Below are positions 1 through 12,026 of a stretch of 64,000 nt of DNA, piece by piece. The stretch is from Anaspis maculata. Lineage: Eukaryota > Arthropoda > Insecta > Coleoptera > Scraptiidae. Numbering within the stretch: position 1 is the stretch's first letter; each line of letters begins with the position of its first letter. The notes beneath the pieces are model-generated. The model was not told the origin of the DNA. It worked only from the letters and a program-made list of their open reading frames with translations, and made no database searches. Where the stretch lies: the NCBI GenBank assembly GCA_949128115.1, contig OX421964.1, positions 52,182,601-52,246,600 of the forward strand, read 5' to 3'. A program made the position numbers and the translations under genes.

Positions 1-483
1 CGTTCACAATATGCCTCTTTGAGAAAATGCGCTACTGAGACTCACGCACGTGAAGGCATACTCACTTGTTTTATTTAAATTCCCATATTTATGATGATTA
101 CATTTTTTACTCATCAGTACGTCAATTGCATACGGCCATTAATTCGCAGGATGTTTGAGCTGCTCTCTCATGTTTCATGTGACAGATATAGCGGGAGGAG
201 AAATAAGGAAATAATAGGTCGCTCGACCGCCATACGCTGCTCGGTCATAAATTCTGCCGAGTGTAATTTCTGCATTAATTTCAGTATGAACTCGGCCCAT
301 TAAGGAAAATTACTGTTGTCGGTAATTGATACGGACAAGTAATGGACATCAAGCAAGTGCCTAATGGGCTATTTACAAAATGCGCTACCGATGCGCGCTC
401 ACAGGCGTGAGACCTTGAAAAAATATTTTTTTGAAATTATTGCGACACCCCGGTTCACTATCTTATCGGCATTAACTTTGTCC
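1..483. other. Unassigned upstream sequence
   Basis: AT-rich sequence with no convincing open frame, RNA gene or repeat boundary. Confidence 0.4.
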
Positions 484-1490
484 TATACAGGGTGATTTTT
501 TGGAGAAGACCCACTCCACATTTCTTGCTGCCAAATTTCTTTCTAGGAGAACAGGTCGATTTTTATTTTGAGGGGGACATCTAGGACACACATTGTCAAA
601 TTTTCATCTTGAACCTCTTCGCCCCCACCCTACCCTACTTCAGAATTTCGAACAGCACTACCTATTTTGTGATACATCAAATTAAGGTAATAAAATTCTC
701 TTTCTGTCAAAAATATTTTGAAATCTTTTGAAACACCCCAAACCCTTCTCAAAATTTTTCTACTGTCAACTGAAGTTTCCCCCCTATTAACTGCCGATCC
801 TCGAAAAATAGATTTTCCAGCAAAAATTAGTCAGTTTTTATTCAGGGACACCTAAGACACGTATTGCCAAATTTTTATCTTCAACCCATTCGCACCCCAA
901 TTGAGAAAATTTATAAAAGGGTAGAGGGAGGTTTAGAAAACTTGAAATTTTTTTTTACAGAAAGAGAATTCTATAACCTTCAGTCTGATGTATCACAAGG
1001 TGGATGTTGCTATGGATTTAAAATATCAAAGTATAGAGTAGGGTGGGGGCGAAGGGATTGAGGATAAAAATTTGTCGATACGTGTCTAAGATGCCTCCTT
1101 CGAAACAAGAATCGACCTGTCTTCGCTAGAGAATCTATTTCCCAAGAATCTAGAGTTAATAGGGGAAAAGCTTTCTTTTTATTAACAATGAGAGAGTTAG
1201 GAGAAGGGATGAAAGGTGACTTATAAAAAATCAAAATATGTTTGACAAAAAAAGAATTGTATCACCTTCAATTTGATGTATCACAATAGTGTGGTGTGGT
1301 AGTAGTGCTATTTGAAGTTCTAGAGTAGGGTAGGGTGGGGGCGGAGGGGTTGAAGATAAAAATTTGACAATGTGTGTCCTAGATGTCCCCCTCAAAATTA
1401 AAATTGACCTGTTTCGGCGTCTTCCTGGAAAGAATTTTGGCAGCGAGAAATATAGGGGGGGGGAGTCTTTACAAAAAATCACCCTGTATA
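484..1490. mobile_element. Fold-back (long inverted repeat) element, copy 1
   Basis: The left end reads TATACAGGGTGATTTTTTG and the right end is its reverse complement (CAAAAAATCACCCTGTATA, preceded by one extra A). Pairing continues inward through both arms to a centre near 985: the G/C-rich tract with CCCCCACCCTACCCTA on the left pairs with TAGGGTAGGGTGGGGGCG on the right. The ends carry TA. No transposase frame is present, so it is non-autonomous. Related sequence recurs at about 2043-2825, 8890-9650 and 11310-12026. Confidence 0.85.
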
Positions 1491-2042
1491 AAGCATCATC
1501 AGAAAACTAAACTGTTTTATATTAAATTAAATTGCCGACCGTACTCTTGCGCTCCCCAGAATTATTATCCTTTGGCGCAACCTATTCGCTTGGGATTTTT
1601 CAGTTAATCTGCAGCGCTTATTATTTTGGCGTGCAATATCTCCACTTGGGCTGTGCACAAATTGCAGTTGGCGGCGTAATTGCGTAAATCCATCGGCAAG
1701 TGTATAATTACGTATAAGTACCTACCTGTAAGCTGTAAGAATTCCTCACGCTGGGTTGCTACCACCATCAGAATGATTGTTATCATCGATATATGCATGC
1801 CTTTTACGGAATTGTTATTTGCCATACAACCATTTTTCCAGCTAATTTCTAACCATGGATTTATGCAGGAAATTAATTTATGCAAATGATAACAGGCAGC
1901 CTGCACACGCACGCACCTTCGACGAATGGCAACTTTTGACGTGCAAATCAAATAAAGAAGCTTTGTCGCAGAGTTCTCTATAAGCTGCAACCTATAGCTA
2001 TCGTTATAACCAGGAAAAAAATAAGTATAGCGCATAGGCCAC
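1491..2042. other. Spacer between fold-back copies
   Basis: It holds a 143-codon minus-strand open frame (1604-2035) with no recognisable domain. I see no gene or RNA. Confidence 0.35.
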
Positions 2043-2825
2043 TATACCGGGTGATCATTTAAAAAAATATCCACCCCTAGTAACTTTTGATTCCTAGTGA
2101 AGATTCCGTCGAGTAAAGACAGGTCGATCTTTATATCGAGGGGGACGTCTAAAACATACATTGGGAAATTTCGATCTTCAGCTCCTTCGCCCCCACCCAC
2201 CCCAACTTCAAAATTTTGAATGGCACTACCTACTTTGCGATAAATTCAATTAAAGAGCTATAAATTCTCTTCCTGAATTTTTTTTTTCATTTCCAACCCC
2301 ACCCCTTATTTTTCCGAAATTGTCTGAGTTTCCAATCAAATATCCTTGGCCACTAAACTCTTCTCAATGCAGTTAGCGTCATCCTGCATAGCACTGAGAG
2401 AGAAAAACTTCTGTGGAAGAAGTTCCACCAACATCCACCTCTCAGCTCCCCCCCACCGCATTTTATAAATTCAAAATAGCACCACCTGTTTTGTGATACA
2501 TTAAATAAAGGTGATTAAATTATCTTTCTCTTTTCCAAATGTTCATCTTCAACCCGTTCGCCCTCTCTACCTTACTTCAAAGAGGTGGTTAAGAAAAAAT
2601 TAGAATAAGTTTGACGGAAAGACAATTTTATTCTCTTCATTTTAGTGCATCACAAGATAAGTAATATTCAACATTTCAAAGTAGGGTAGAGTGGGGGGGG
2701 GGGCGAAGGAGTTGAAGATGAAAATTTGGCAGTATGTGTCTTAGATGTCCCCCTCGAAACAAAAATCGACCTGTTTCGGCGATTTCCTGTGAAAAATTTT
2801 GGCGGCGAGAAATCAGGGGTGACAA
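2043..2825. mobile_element. Fold-back element, diverged copy 2
   Basis: It begins TATACCGGGTGATCATTT and follows the same order as copy 1 (AGACAGGTCGATCTTTAT, GAGGGGGACGTCTAA, CCTTCGCCCCCACCCACC). The right side holds the inverted counterparts, including a run of 12 G near 2691-2703 and ATGTCCCCCTCGAAAC. The right end is decayed near 2825. Confidence 0.75.
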
Positions 2826-3084
2826 CTTGTCAATTGACCACCTGTAGAATTAGAAGATTGGTGATATCGGCGGACTGCTTTCGCGCATCGTACAACCTAC
2901 AAGTGTACAATCGATACATGTCTAAAGTTTCTAAATATTCACGCGGGTTCTCCCATATGAAGCATTGTTATATACCAACTTCACCTAAATTTTTCATTTA
3001 ATCTTCAAGCGACATTTGCTCTACTCATTTATTTGAAGAAAGCAAGTCTGAGTGAGATATAGAATCTTGTCATCTACATACGGG
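2826..3084. other. Unassigned sequence
   Basis: No open frame, repeat boundary or RNA gene can be supported. Confidence 0.3.
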
Positions 3085-3798
3085 GGGTGGCCCAACGAAG
3101 ACGTAAAGAGAGATTTTCGGGCATTTGACCTCATTTTTTCGAGATAAGCCCGGACAGGTCAACTTTGTTTTAATGGGGATGTTCAAGTGCTATTAATTTG
3201 AACCTGAAGTTTCACCTCCGTATCAGGGTGGCAGCCCCTTGTAGATTAGAGGTGGTCGTTTGGTCTTGGAGGATCCTTTCTGCACTGCGACCTATAAGAT
3301 CTTTTGTGCGTGACCATGCTTCTATTTAATATCCCAGGAAATCCACCTCCTCACCGAATCGGATGATTTCTTTGGGAGACTTACCTCTGATGTCTGCGGG
3401 TGTCAGTTTCACACCAGCAGCGTAAGTCGCAGAGTAAGTGCACGGTGGTTTCACCTGCCGATGCACAAAGCCTGCAAATAGGTGAGTTTTCCTTACCCAT
3501 TTTTTGCAGGTGGTATCTCACTGGAAGCCCCTTGGAAAATTATAAATTACAAGTGGGGTTGAGTGTTACATCATTTTAAACTGGTTCAATTGTCTCTACA
3601 GCAGTGGTATTTTTTTGATTCGATGCAAATTTCCCAAGATAATGCTAATTTCAGTGTTTTTGGAGGGTTACAGCCCCTTCCAGAAGACTGGCTAGAAGTT
3701 GCCGAACCCATGACGGGGCTCATGTCCCTCTAGTAAACATATTACAGTATACAAACAAATGAGGTTGAGTGCCCGAAAATCTGTCGTTGGGCCACCTT
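3085..3798. mobile_element. Non-autonomous DNA transposon with about 45 bp TIRs
   Basis: The left terminus GGGGTGGCCCAACGAAGAC, then TTTTCGGGCATTTGACCTCA, matches the reverse complement of the right terminus (TGAGGTTGAGTGCCCGAAAA, then CGTTGGGCCACCTT) with a few mismatches. The interior of about 620 bp has no transposase frame. Confidence 0.75.
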
Positions 3799-5683
3799 GA
3801 ATGAATAATAGGATAATATTTTCAGCCTGACCTGACGATTAAATGGAAAATTTACGAGAAATTGATGGCAAAAGTGCTGGATATAATGAAATCATCCTGG
3901 AAAATTGCCGAAATTTTGCAAAACCAGTGTGGTGTGTGGTTACCTGGCCCAAGCTTAAAGACGTCTTGTAGATTCAATGCTTTCAATCATTTAGCATCAA
4001 TGTTGAAGAACATCCAGCTTCTCGCAGGCTCAATTATAAATGGCTTTATTAACAATATTCTCTCCTTGTGAGAGCTGAAAGCAGCATTAATATATCATCA
4101 ACAGTTTTACAATCACAAAGTTGCGCGTCACGCGGTGACTGGGCTCGAAACGTGAGCCTGCCTGCACTTCTTCACTCTTTGGGCGAACGGAATTCGTCGA
4201 ACCAATGCCCACACCATATGAAATAAAATTATCATGTGGAAACTTATAACTGCCCATCTACAACTTATTACATTAATAATATTAAAATTATAAAATCACC
4301 GTTGGCCTTACCACGGCACTTTTTATTGTCATTATTGTTATTATACCTACTACACACCGCATAATGATATAGCCAATAATGAATGAACGACCGCGAGCCA
4401 TGGATGGGAAATTGTACAACGTGACTCATGAGCTTTAAGCCTTTCTTAAGATTGTCAAACTTGACTTATGCGGTGAGATTTAACATCAATCATCAATAGA
4501 ATGGAATAAATTGTGGGCAATCTCCTAAATGCGGTCATTGATGTCTGTTTTGGATGCTTCTATACAGAATTAAACATAAAAGACACAGGTTCCAAACAGG
4601 ATCTGGTGTTGTTCAGAAATTGTATGAAGTGTAGCAATAGGATTCCCTTGGAATTTCAGATGCGAAATGTAAAATTTGGCGTCACAGGTCCTTTATGCGA
4701 CGAAATTCTTCTTTCGACAAAGAAATTAGACCAAAATTACAAAAAACTCAAATTTCATTAGATTCTATTATTTCTTGGCACAGTTCAATGGTGCCAAAAT
4801 TTTTATCGGCCGGAGTCATAGCCTTTTTGATGTAGTTTACGAATGTGAAACTAAATTTTGAAAAATATGAGTACAGGGTGAAATAGAAACCCTGAGACCA
4901 TTGACAGAAAATTAAAAGAAAAAAAAATCCGGCCCTGGAGTTTTCGAATTGATCGACATTGCAATGTTTCAAGTGTCGGTAGTAGAATGTACCTGCAAAA
5001 TTTTGTTTCATTTTATCATTTGTCCCAAAGATATGGCCGATCAAAAAATCGACAAAATACATTGATCATTGATCAGTTGATCACCCTGCAACTTCGAAAC
5101 GAAGACCCTTACAAAAATTTAGTAATAATGATAATAATCACCTTTTTATACCTAATAAAATTTGAATGCCTAACGAAAATGGAGGTACTTAGAAATAGTT
5201 TTTCTTCGCCTTGAATATCGTCATTACAAAATCAGCATTTCTGACCACGTTTTCATACATCCAAACTCAAATATCTCGTGAACAGGAATTCTATCGAGGT
5301 TGAACAGTGGGACCTTTTTTTTTGGTAGAAAACTCCAATATTCCATAATTTCTTATTAAATTTTGGAACAATTCACATTCAAATAAGTTAGGGTTATTTT
5401 TACCCCCATACTTCAGCCTGACCCACTCCTGGATGGATTATTTTGAAATTAGTCTTGCCTCATTTTGTTGGCCATGAGAAGGCTAGTAGATGTGTCAAGT
5501 TTGATTGATTTTTCTTCAACGGTTTCGAGGATATTGAATAAAAACCACCTTCAGGGCTCCACCTTTAGGGGCCTGTGGCTCCCTTAGGAAGCGTTTCCGG
5601 AACCATGTTCATGGGAACTTTTTTTCTTGTTTTGATGACAGGAAGCTGCCCTAGAACGTTGTCGGTGTATTTTCGGGACAGCC
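3799..5683. other. Intergenic, AT-rich
   Basis: No gene recognised. A GAGTACAGGGTGAAAT-type transposon boundary is present near 4869-4882, so part of this stretch is probably decayed repeat. Confidence 0.35.
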
Positions 5684-6948
5684 TGTATAAGCTCAGTTGA
5701 GGATGTAGTTTAACATACTAAAAGTCCTCAAGAATCCGGTGTGAGCTTCAGCCGTTGTAGCCTCAAGAAGAACTCAAGGATCAGTTTTTCGCGTATATTT
5801 CGTTAACAATAGCACTTGGAAAAAAAGTATCAAGAAGAAATTGGTGAAAATTTCATTATCTAGGAGAAAGGTCCTCACACATTGACGAAGACTGAAGACT
5901 GTATGGACCTTAAGTTTTATGATGGCGGGGTGCCACTTGGTGGAGGTGTTGTCCGATCCATTCTCTTCTGATTGAAACCTCAGGTCATCAATACCAACTA
6001 TGCTGGCGGCATATACAGGGTGAAATAAAAATAAAAAGTTAAACATTTGTACCTCAAGAACCAAAATAGGTGAAGACATGTGAATCAATCGCCATAAATG
6101 ATCCTGATTTCATGGTCATGAAGTCGTTGTAAACTTGAATCAAATATCTTGAGCCTTTCTTGAAATATTTTCAAAAGACTGAAGTTGTTGCTGAAAAAAA
6201 AAATCGTCCACTTATCAGAAAAAAAATTTACTGTGTTTCGTGAATAGTTGACCTAGAGAGTGTTTTTTACTGTTATTTCATTTTAAATGTAATTTATCAT
6301 AAAAACACCAAGTTTCAATTCAATATCTGAAGAATTATACTGACATATACGAAAAACTACTTTTTTGATAACAACTTCAGTCTTCTGAAGATATTTCAGA
6401 AACGGTTCAACATATCTGATCCAAGTTCACGACGACTTCATGACCATGAAATTAGAAGTATTTTTGGCGATGTACATGTCTTAATCTATTTTGGTTCTTG
6501 AGGTACAAACGTTCAACTTTTAATTTTCATTTCACTTTGTATATGTCGCCAGAATAGTTGGTACTGATGGCTCCAAGTTTCAATCAAAAGAGAATGGACC
6601 AAACGAAACCTCTACCAAGTGACACCCCTGACACCCCGCCATCATAAAATTCAAGGTCCACACAATCTTGAGCATTGAGCATTTAGGCTATTCTAATTTT
6701 CTTGTGTTTTGACGAAGAAGGAGTGTACTGACGATGGAATATTTGAGGACCTTTCTTGTAGACAATGAAATTTCCAACAATTTCTTTCTGGTACTTTTTT
6801 CGCAAGTGCCATTGTTCACGAGATAAATGCAAAAAACTGATTGTCAAGGTCTTCGCGAGGCCACAACGGCTGACGCTCTCACCGGATTCTTGAGGACTTT
6901 TGATATGTTAAACTACACGCCTAAGCACCTAACTGAGCTTATACATAT
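5684..6948. mobile_element. Long imperfect palindrome (arms about 600 bp)
   Basis: The left end CCTGTATAAGCTCAGTTGAG, then GTAGTTTAACATA and AAAGTCCTCAAGAATCCGGTG, pairs with the right side (CACCGGATTCTTGAGGACTTT, TATGTTAAACTAC, CTGAGCTTATA). Pairing continues through GAGAAAGGTCCTCA versus TGAGGACCTTTCTTG toward a centre near 6316. An internal TATACAGGGTG boundary at 6012 has its inverted partner at 6533-6543. No coding capacity is evident; open frames inside are by-products. Confidence 0.85.
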
Positions 6949-7191
6949 AGGTACATACATAGACTGTGACGGGAATTAGATGACTTAGACGGCAAATAGA
7001 CATACTTCAGACTAAACTGAATGGCAATAATAGCCCAATCCTTTAGACCATTCGACAATTTGACATTGACATTTTGGGGAAAAATTGATCGCCACGTTTA
7101 TTTACGCGCTACGGCGGAAGCTCATCGGCTCATTACGATTTGTAGTGTGTCACTTTCCCAAATTCGCAATCGTCATTAACCGTTAATGATC
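6949..7191. other. Intergenic spacer
   Basis: Nothing recognised; it ends at the target duplication of the LINE insertion. Confidence 0.3.
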
Positions 7192-7210
7192 ATTAAGTAT
7201 GTAATGATCA
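7192..7210. repeat. Left 19 bp target-site duplication of LINE fragment
   Basis: ATTAAGTATGTAATGATCA, identical to 7369-7387. Confidence 0.85.
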
Positions 7211-7368
7211 CATACTTATTGCATAAGATCATTACATAATTTATTGTCGTCTAGTACCTTTGAATGGATAATCTTCTTATTATTATTATTTTAGTATTAT
7301 TATTTTCTTTGTTTCTGTTATAATACTATGATCGTATTGAAAAACAATAAACTATTCTATTCTATTCT
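7211..7368 (+). mobile_element. 5'-truncated LINE 3' end with 19 bp target-site duplication
   Basis: The 158 bp insert ends in AATAAACTATTCTATTCTATTCT, i.e. a short (ATTCT)n tail. It is flanked by two identical 19-mers, ATTAAGTATGTAATGATCA, at 7192-7210 and 7369-7387. A long perfect duplication plus a microsatellite tail is the signature of target-primed reverse transcription. A SINE using the same tail is an alternative. Confidence 0.85.
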
Positions 7369-7387
7369 ATTAAGTATGTAATGATCA
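7369..7387. repeat. Right 19 bp target-site duplication of LINE fragment
   Basis: ATTAAGTATGTAATGATCA, identical to 7192-7210. Confidence 0.85.
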
Positions 7388-8889
7388 TTAACGTATAGTC
7401 TGCCTAGGATATCAACTGATAATTCATATGAACACCCGATAGGTTTTTCCTGTCCCGATCTTTGTCAGTGAATTATGAACTATCCAATAATCAGCGCCTA
7501 ATGTGCATATTTCACGTGAGAGAAATATTTTAGTGTATCTAGTCGTACTATCAGTCCTGGTCTATTATAGGTATTCTATCAACCACTTTCTCTCCAGCCT
7601 TCAGTCAAGATGCAGAAACTCAAGCAATTTCTCTGAAAGTCTCTTCAAACAAAAATGGATTCTTCTTCACCACTTATCTCCCAACCTAACTGTTATAGTA
7701 TTATAGGAAACGTAAGTCGATAGCTCATAAATTTCGCCGATGATTTATAACGTCACTTTGCACTTTCTGTGCGTTGGCTGTTTCCGGCGTTTCGGGGTTA
7801 TTTATTTGTCTCGCACCTTCCATGCGTCTATATTATAGGTACACCTCCTGTTTTCACGACAATTCGTGTGCCTCCCACGATCTAGGTGGGCCCCATCGGC
7901 CAAACCGTGTTTATGGTGTTTGTAAGCAATTTGGCCAACCTTTATCTTTATTGGACAAGTAAAGTCCGGCGTTTAACTGCCCCCAATTAAGTGGCAAAGT
8001 GTTGTTGTGAGCTCCATTTACCTGTTTATACCACCGTGGTCGATGAGGTGTGCACTGGAGTTGAAAATTGCAAGAGGATTTCCAAAGGAACGGGACGACA
8101 TTCATAGCTGCTTATATGTTTCCGAAACGAGCTTTTCTGTCTAATATTTCAGCTTCATTAGCCATGAACTGTGAAAACTGAAGAGGAGTGTATACGGCAG
8201 TTCGGGGCAGCTTGGCGTGGAAGTAGTACCTACTTTATTTTCAAGACAGTGTCCAACCCCAATTAACTGCGAAAAATTTCAATTATGCCGTCAACATCTG
8301 ATTGTGTGAAATATTGGTGATAGTTATTGACGTTTTGAGAGCGTTATAAACATATGTAGTAAGCCCCAGGTCGATAGATTATGGCTCGAAAGATGTACGT
8401 CGACCAGGAGTGTTATATGCTTTTAACGCCTGTGGTGCCTTCAACGTTTTATGCCATACTTCGACGGGCCACACAACATCAAAATGTGCTTTTTTTCTGC
8501 CAGGTCACTAGCTTTAAAATCAGCCTGATGTTCTTAAAGGTGAAGATTGAACAGAAAATTTTCCTCATGCAAATTTCGGCTTCGTGTCTGAAAACCACAT
8601 TATGTAACAGCCAACTCGTATCGTAAACTACTATTATTCACAATGAGTTTGATATCGATAGTTACATCTCTAACTTTTAAAAAGTTTAAAAGTGAATGAT
8701 TCGTCACCAGATTGGAAAATATTGTTACTTTCGGACCTCAGGGCCGAAAGTGACGTATGATCGTATGAAGAGAGGTGATCTGATCTAAATCAGCTGTCGC
8801 GGAGCGCGGAGTGTTGCTAGATGCGTTGTTTGGAAAGGTTGCCTATGCCTACCTGATAAAAACGTTTGACGCGAAAGACTTTAAATAAA
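7388..8889. other. Intergenic, no gene recognised
   Basis: Short open frames only (longest about 81 codons), none with a recognisable domain or codon pattern. Confidence 0.35.
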
Positions 8890-9631
8890 GCTTATTATAT
8901 GTGATATATCAAATGGGAGGCAATAAAATTCTCTTTCGGCCAAAGGTATTTTGAAATCTTTTGAAGCACCCCCACCCTTCTCAAAATTCTCTCATTGGTA
9001 AATGAAGGAAAGGTTCTTTCCCCTATTGACTGCCGATCCTTGAGAAATAGATTTTCCAGCAAAAACTGGTCGTTTTTTATTTCTAGGGAGACATGACACT
9101 CACTGCCAATTTTCATATTCAACTGTTTCGCTTCCCAACTAAGAGAATTTTTGAAAAGGAGTAGGGGGTGGTTTAGAGAATTTGAAATTATTTTTCACAG
9201 AAAGAGAATTTTATTACCTTGAATTTGATGTTTCACTAGGTAGATATCATTGCTCTTCCAAATTTTGAACTAGGGTAAAATATGAGAATCTGGCAATGTG
9301 GCAATACGCGTCTTACTCTTATAGTGCGGCGGTTAGTCAAACCTACCTTGCATTTTATTCTAGAGCATTCAGACTTGGCACAGTTGCAGTCAGTGCATAC
9401 CCCCCAGCTTTCTCTTGAGAAGTGGAAACAAGGTTGCAACCCCGGGAGACCAGCGGGCTGCATACCTAACAGGGGTAGATTTCGAAACCTTAACAAATCG
9501 TCCGTCTTGGTGCCTTCTATGGACCAGGATTGGTCCCCCACTTGACATTTACTAATTTAAGGCATATGTCGACCTTGGCGGTTGGTCGTGAAAGCGGCTT
9601 GTCTACCTTTCAGGAACAAACAAATAATACC

Positions 9632-10502
9632 GGAATCATAGTGTTTCTATCACAATTTCCAATAACTCAGTTATTTTTCAAGATATTCTGGTGAAATTCG
9701 GTAGTATCATAGTAAAGTCAGAAAGAGAACGCCGTGTGCTGCCACCGCACTTGCCTGTTATATTCAAAAATACGAAAGACAACTGTTTTTCTCCTTTTTG
9801 CCGCCATCTTGAATTCGCCCAATATTGAATAACTGAAAAGTCAATTGGCAATACAAATCATGGTCTTGAAGAATAATCCAAATGTAGAAATAACTATACC
9901 CAGTGAGCAACTTCTCTTCAATTGACCAAAAAGAGCTGTTGAACTAATGGACACATTTCCACGAGTTTCACAGAGCTTTGACGCCCACCATGGTCAAAAT
10001 GACCATTGGATAGATAAAGGAGAGTGTTTAAAATCATCCTTTATCTTTTCCAAAGTAGGATACAAAACCATTTTGATTCAAGCTCAGTCTTTCCTGAAAT
10101 AGTCCGAAAATATTCAGAAAAAATAGGTGATCCACTATAAAATTTTATACTTTTAAATAGCCGGGATTATAGTCAATTGAAAAGGATTTGCTCACTCTGG
10201 GAATGGTTATTTTTGCATTGAGATCATTGCCTATGACCATTATCACTAGTACAGTTTAATTCCTCACTTATACAATAATGAGTGACTTCAAGATAGCGGC
10301 TATGAGAAGAAAACCAGTCAACTTTCATATTTTCGAGGATAGTGGACAGGGACGATGGCAACATACGGCATTTCATTCTTGACTTTATTATTCACGGGAC
10401 TACCGAATTCCACTGAAATATCTCAAGAAATCACTTCGGAAATCACTGGTTTATTAAAAAATGTGACTTTTCATGAAACTGACTACTGATTCCAGGATTT
10501 CT
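9632..10502. mobile_element. Palindrome nested in the composite element
   Basis: Left blocks TGGTGAAATTCGGTAGT, TTTGCCGCCATCTTGAA and AACTATACCCAGTGAGCAA pair with right blocks ACTACCGAATTCCACTG, TTCAAGATAGCGGC and TTGCTCACTCTGGGAATGG. The centre is near 10060. No coding sequence is evident. Confidence 0.75.
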
Positions 10503-10529
10503 TAGGAACGGCTGAAGATATGGAGACGC

Positions 10530-10890
10530 GGTTTATTTCATCTCAAGGACGGTGTTGAATTGGTAAAATAAGCGTTGCGAAATCAATCCGTGTGGGTTTA
10601 TTCCTTAACCGATCCTTACCATTTCGGTCTCTTTCGAAAGCTACAAGGATGTACTTTGGTTTGAGCCCATTGGTATTTCCAAAATCCAATTCTTTTTTTC
10701 AAATGTCAAAATTCAACTATTTTTTTTTAATTTCGGAAATGCCAATAGGCTCAAACCAAAGTACATTCTTGTAGCTTTCGAATGAGACCAAAATGGTGAG
10801 AATCTGTCAAGGAATAAACCCATACACGGATTGATTTCGCAACGCTTATTTCACCAATATGACTCCGTCCTTAAGAAACAATCAATTGTG
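10530..10890. mobile_element. MITE-like palindrome, about 360 bp
   Basis: AATAAGCGTTGCGAAATCAA at 10567 pairs with TTGATTTCGCAACGCTTATT at 10831. ATGTACTTTGGTTTGAGCCC pairs with GGCTCAAACCAAAGTACATT around a short T-rich loop. Confidence 0.8.
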
Positions 10891-10922
10891 AATCTACATT
10901 GTGACTTTCATGACTCCAATTT

Positions 10923-11118
10923 TGACGGCCCCGTGGCGCAGGCGGTCGAGTGGCTGCCTGCGACGCGGAAATCCCGGGTTCGATTCCCGGTGAAAAGTCT
11001 GGGTGTTGTGTTGTCCGAACTTTGCACTTTTCTAAGTTTGTACAATTGATAAATAAACGGGCAAACTCCTATGGCAAGAAAAAGCCGATAAAGAGAAAAA
11101 CATTTTTTTAAATTATTT
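10923..11118 (+). mobile_element. tRNA-derived SINE, full copy with 13 bp target duplication
   Basis: The 5' head is tRNA-like. It starts GACGGCCCCGTGGCGCAGGC, where TGGCGCAGGCGG serves as A box, and has a perfect B box GGTTCGATTCC at 10977-10987. A unique body follows, then a 3' tail with CAAACTCCTATGGCAAG and AAGCCGATAAAG. Identical 13-mers ATGACTCCAATTT flank it at 10910-10922 and 11119-11131. The sequence does not close into a standard cloverleaf with its own acceptor stem, so it is a SINE, not a tRNA gene. Confidence 0.9.
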
Positions 11119-12026
11119 ATGACTCCAATTTCTTTGATTTGGGGGGTGGAATTTTTAAATTATTGAACACCCTGTATGAGACGTCTGCAAGTGGACTCAC
11201 CGTGGCATCACTTCTTATAAATGTTGCTCAGGGCTGAATATTTTGTGACAAGTCTCATCGATTGATCATTTTTTGCAAGGTTGTAGCCCGTAACGTCCGG
11301 ATTGACTGTGATTCCGGTGATTTCTTTTTGTGCCCCTGAAAGGTAGGCAACCCGCTGTCACAACTCATCGTCAAGGCCGACATATGCCCGTAACTAGTAA
11401 ATGTCAAGTGGGTGACCGATCCTGGCCCATAGAAGTCACCGAAACGAACGATTTGTTGAGGTTTTGGAATCTACCCCTGTTAGGTAGACAACTCGCTATA
11501 CCGCTGCTCTCTTGGGTTTGCAACCTTGTTTCCACTTCTTAAAAGTAAGCTGGGGGTATGTGCTACAACTATGCCAAGTCTGAATGCTCTAGAATAAAAT
11601 GCAAGGTTGGTCTTAATATCGTCCACTAACCGCCGCACTATTAGATGCCCATTTAAAAATAAGAATCGACCTGTTTTCGTCGGGAAATCTATTTCCCAAG
11701 AATCGGGAGTTAATAGGGAAAAAGTTTCTCCTCAATTAACAATGAAATAATTTGGAGAAAGGTTGGGCGGTGACGAAAAAAAAATCGGCAGAGAAAGAGT
11801 TTTATTACATACCTTTCAATTTGAATTATCACATCAAGATAAGTAATGTTATATGAAATTTAAAGTAGGGCAGGGTAGGGGCGAAGGAGTTAAAAATAAA
11901 AATTTGGCAATGCGTATACTAGTTGTCTCCCTCAAAAAAAAATTGACCTGTTTTAGCGTTTTCCGGGAGAAAATTCTGGCAGCGAGAAATCTGGGGTGGG
12001 TCCTTTCCCAAAATTTACCCTATATT

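Larger units (their letters stand above)
8890..12026. mobile_element. Composite fold-back element with nested insertions
   Basis: The outer arms, 8890-9650 and 11310-12026, are inverted copies. For example, GCATTCAGACTTGGCACAGT on the left faces ATGCCAAGTCTGAATGC on the right, and CTTGACATTTACTA faces TAGTAAATGTCAAG. The arms are related to copy 1 at 484-1490; the left arm has lost its terminus. The 1.7 kb between the arms contains two further palindromes (9632-10502 and 10530-10890) and a SINE (10923-11118). Open frames inside the arms are not genes. Confidence 0.8.

Noticed and set aside
1604..2035. 143-codon minus-strand frame
   Set aside because: It lies between two fold-back copies, and its composition does not suggest a protein.
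10925..10995. Possible tRNA gene
   Set aside because: It has A and B boxes but no closing acceptor stem, and it is the head of a SINE with flanking duplications.
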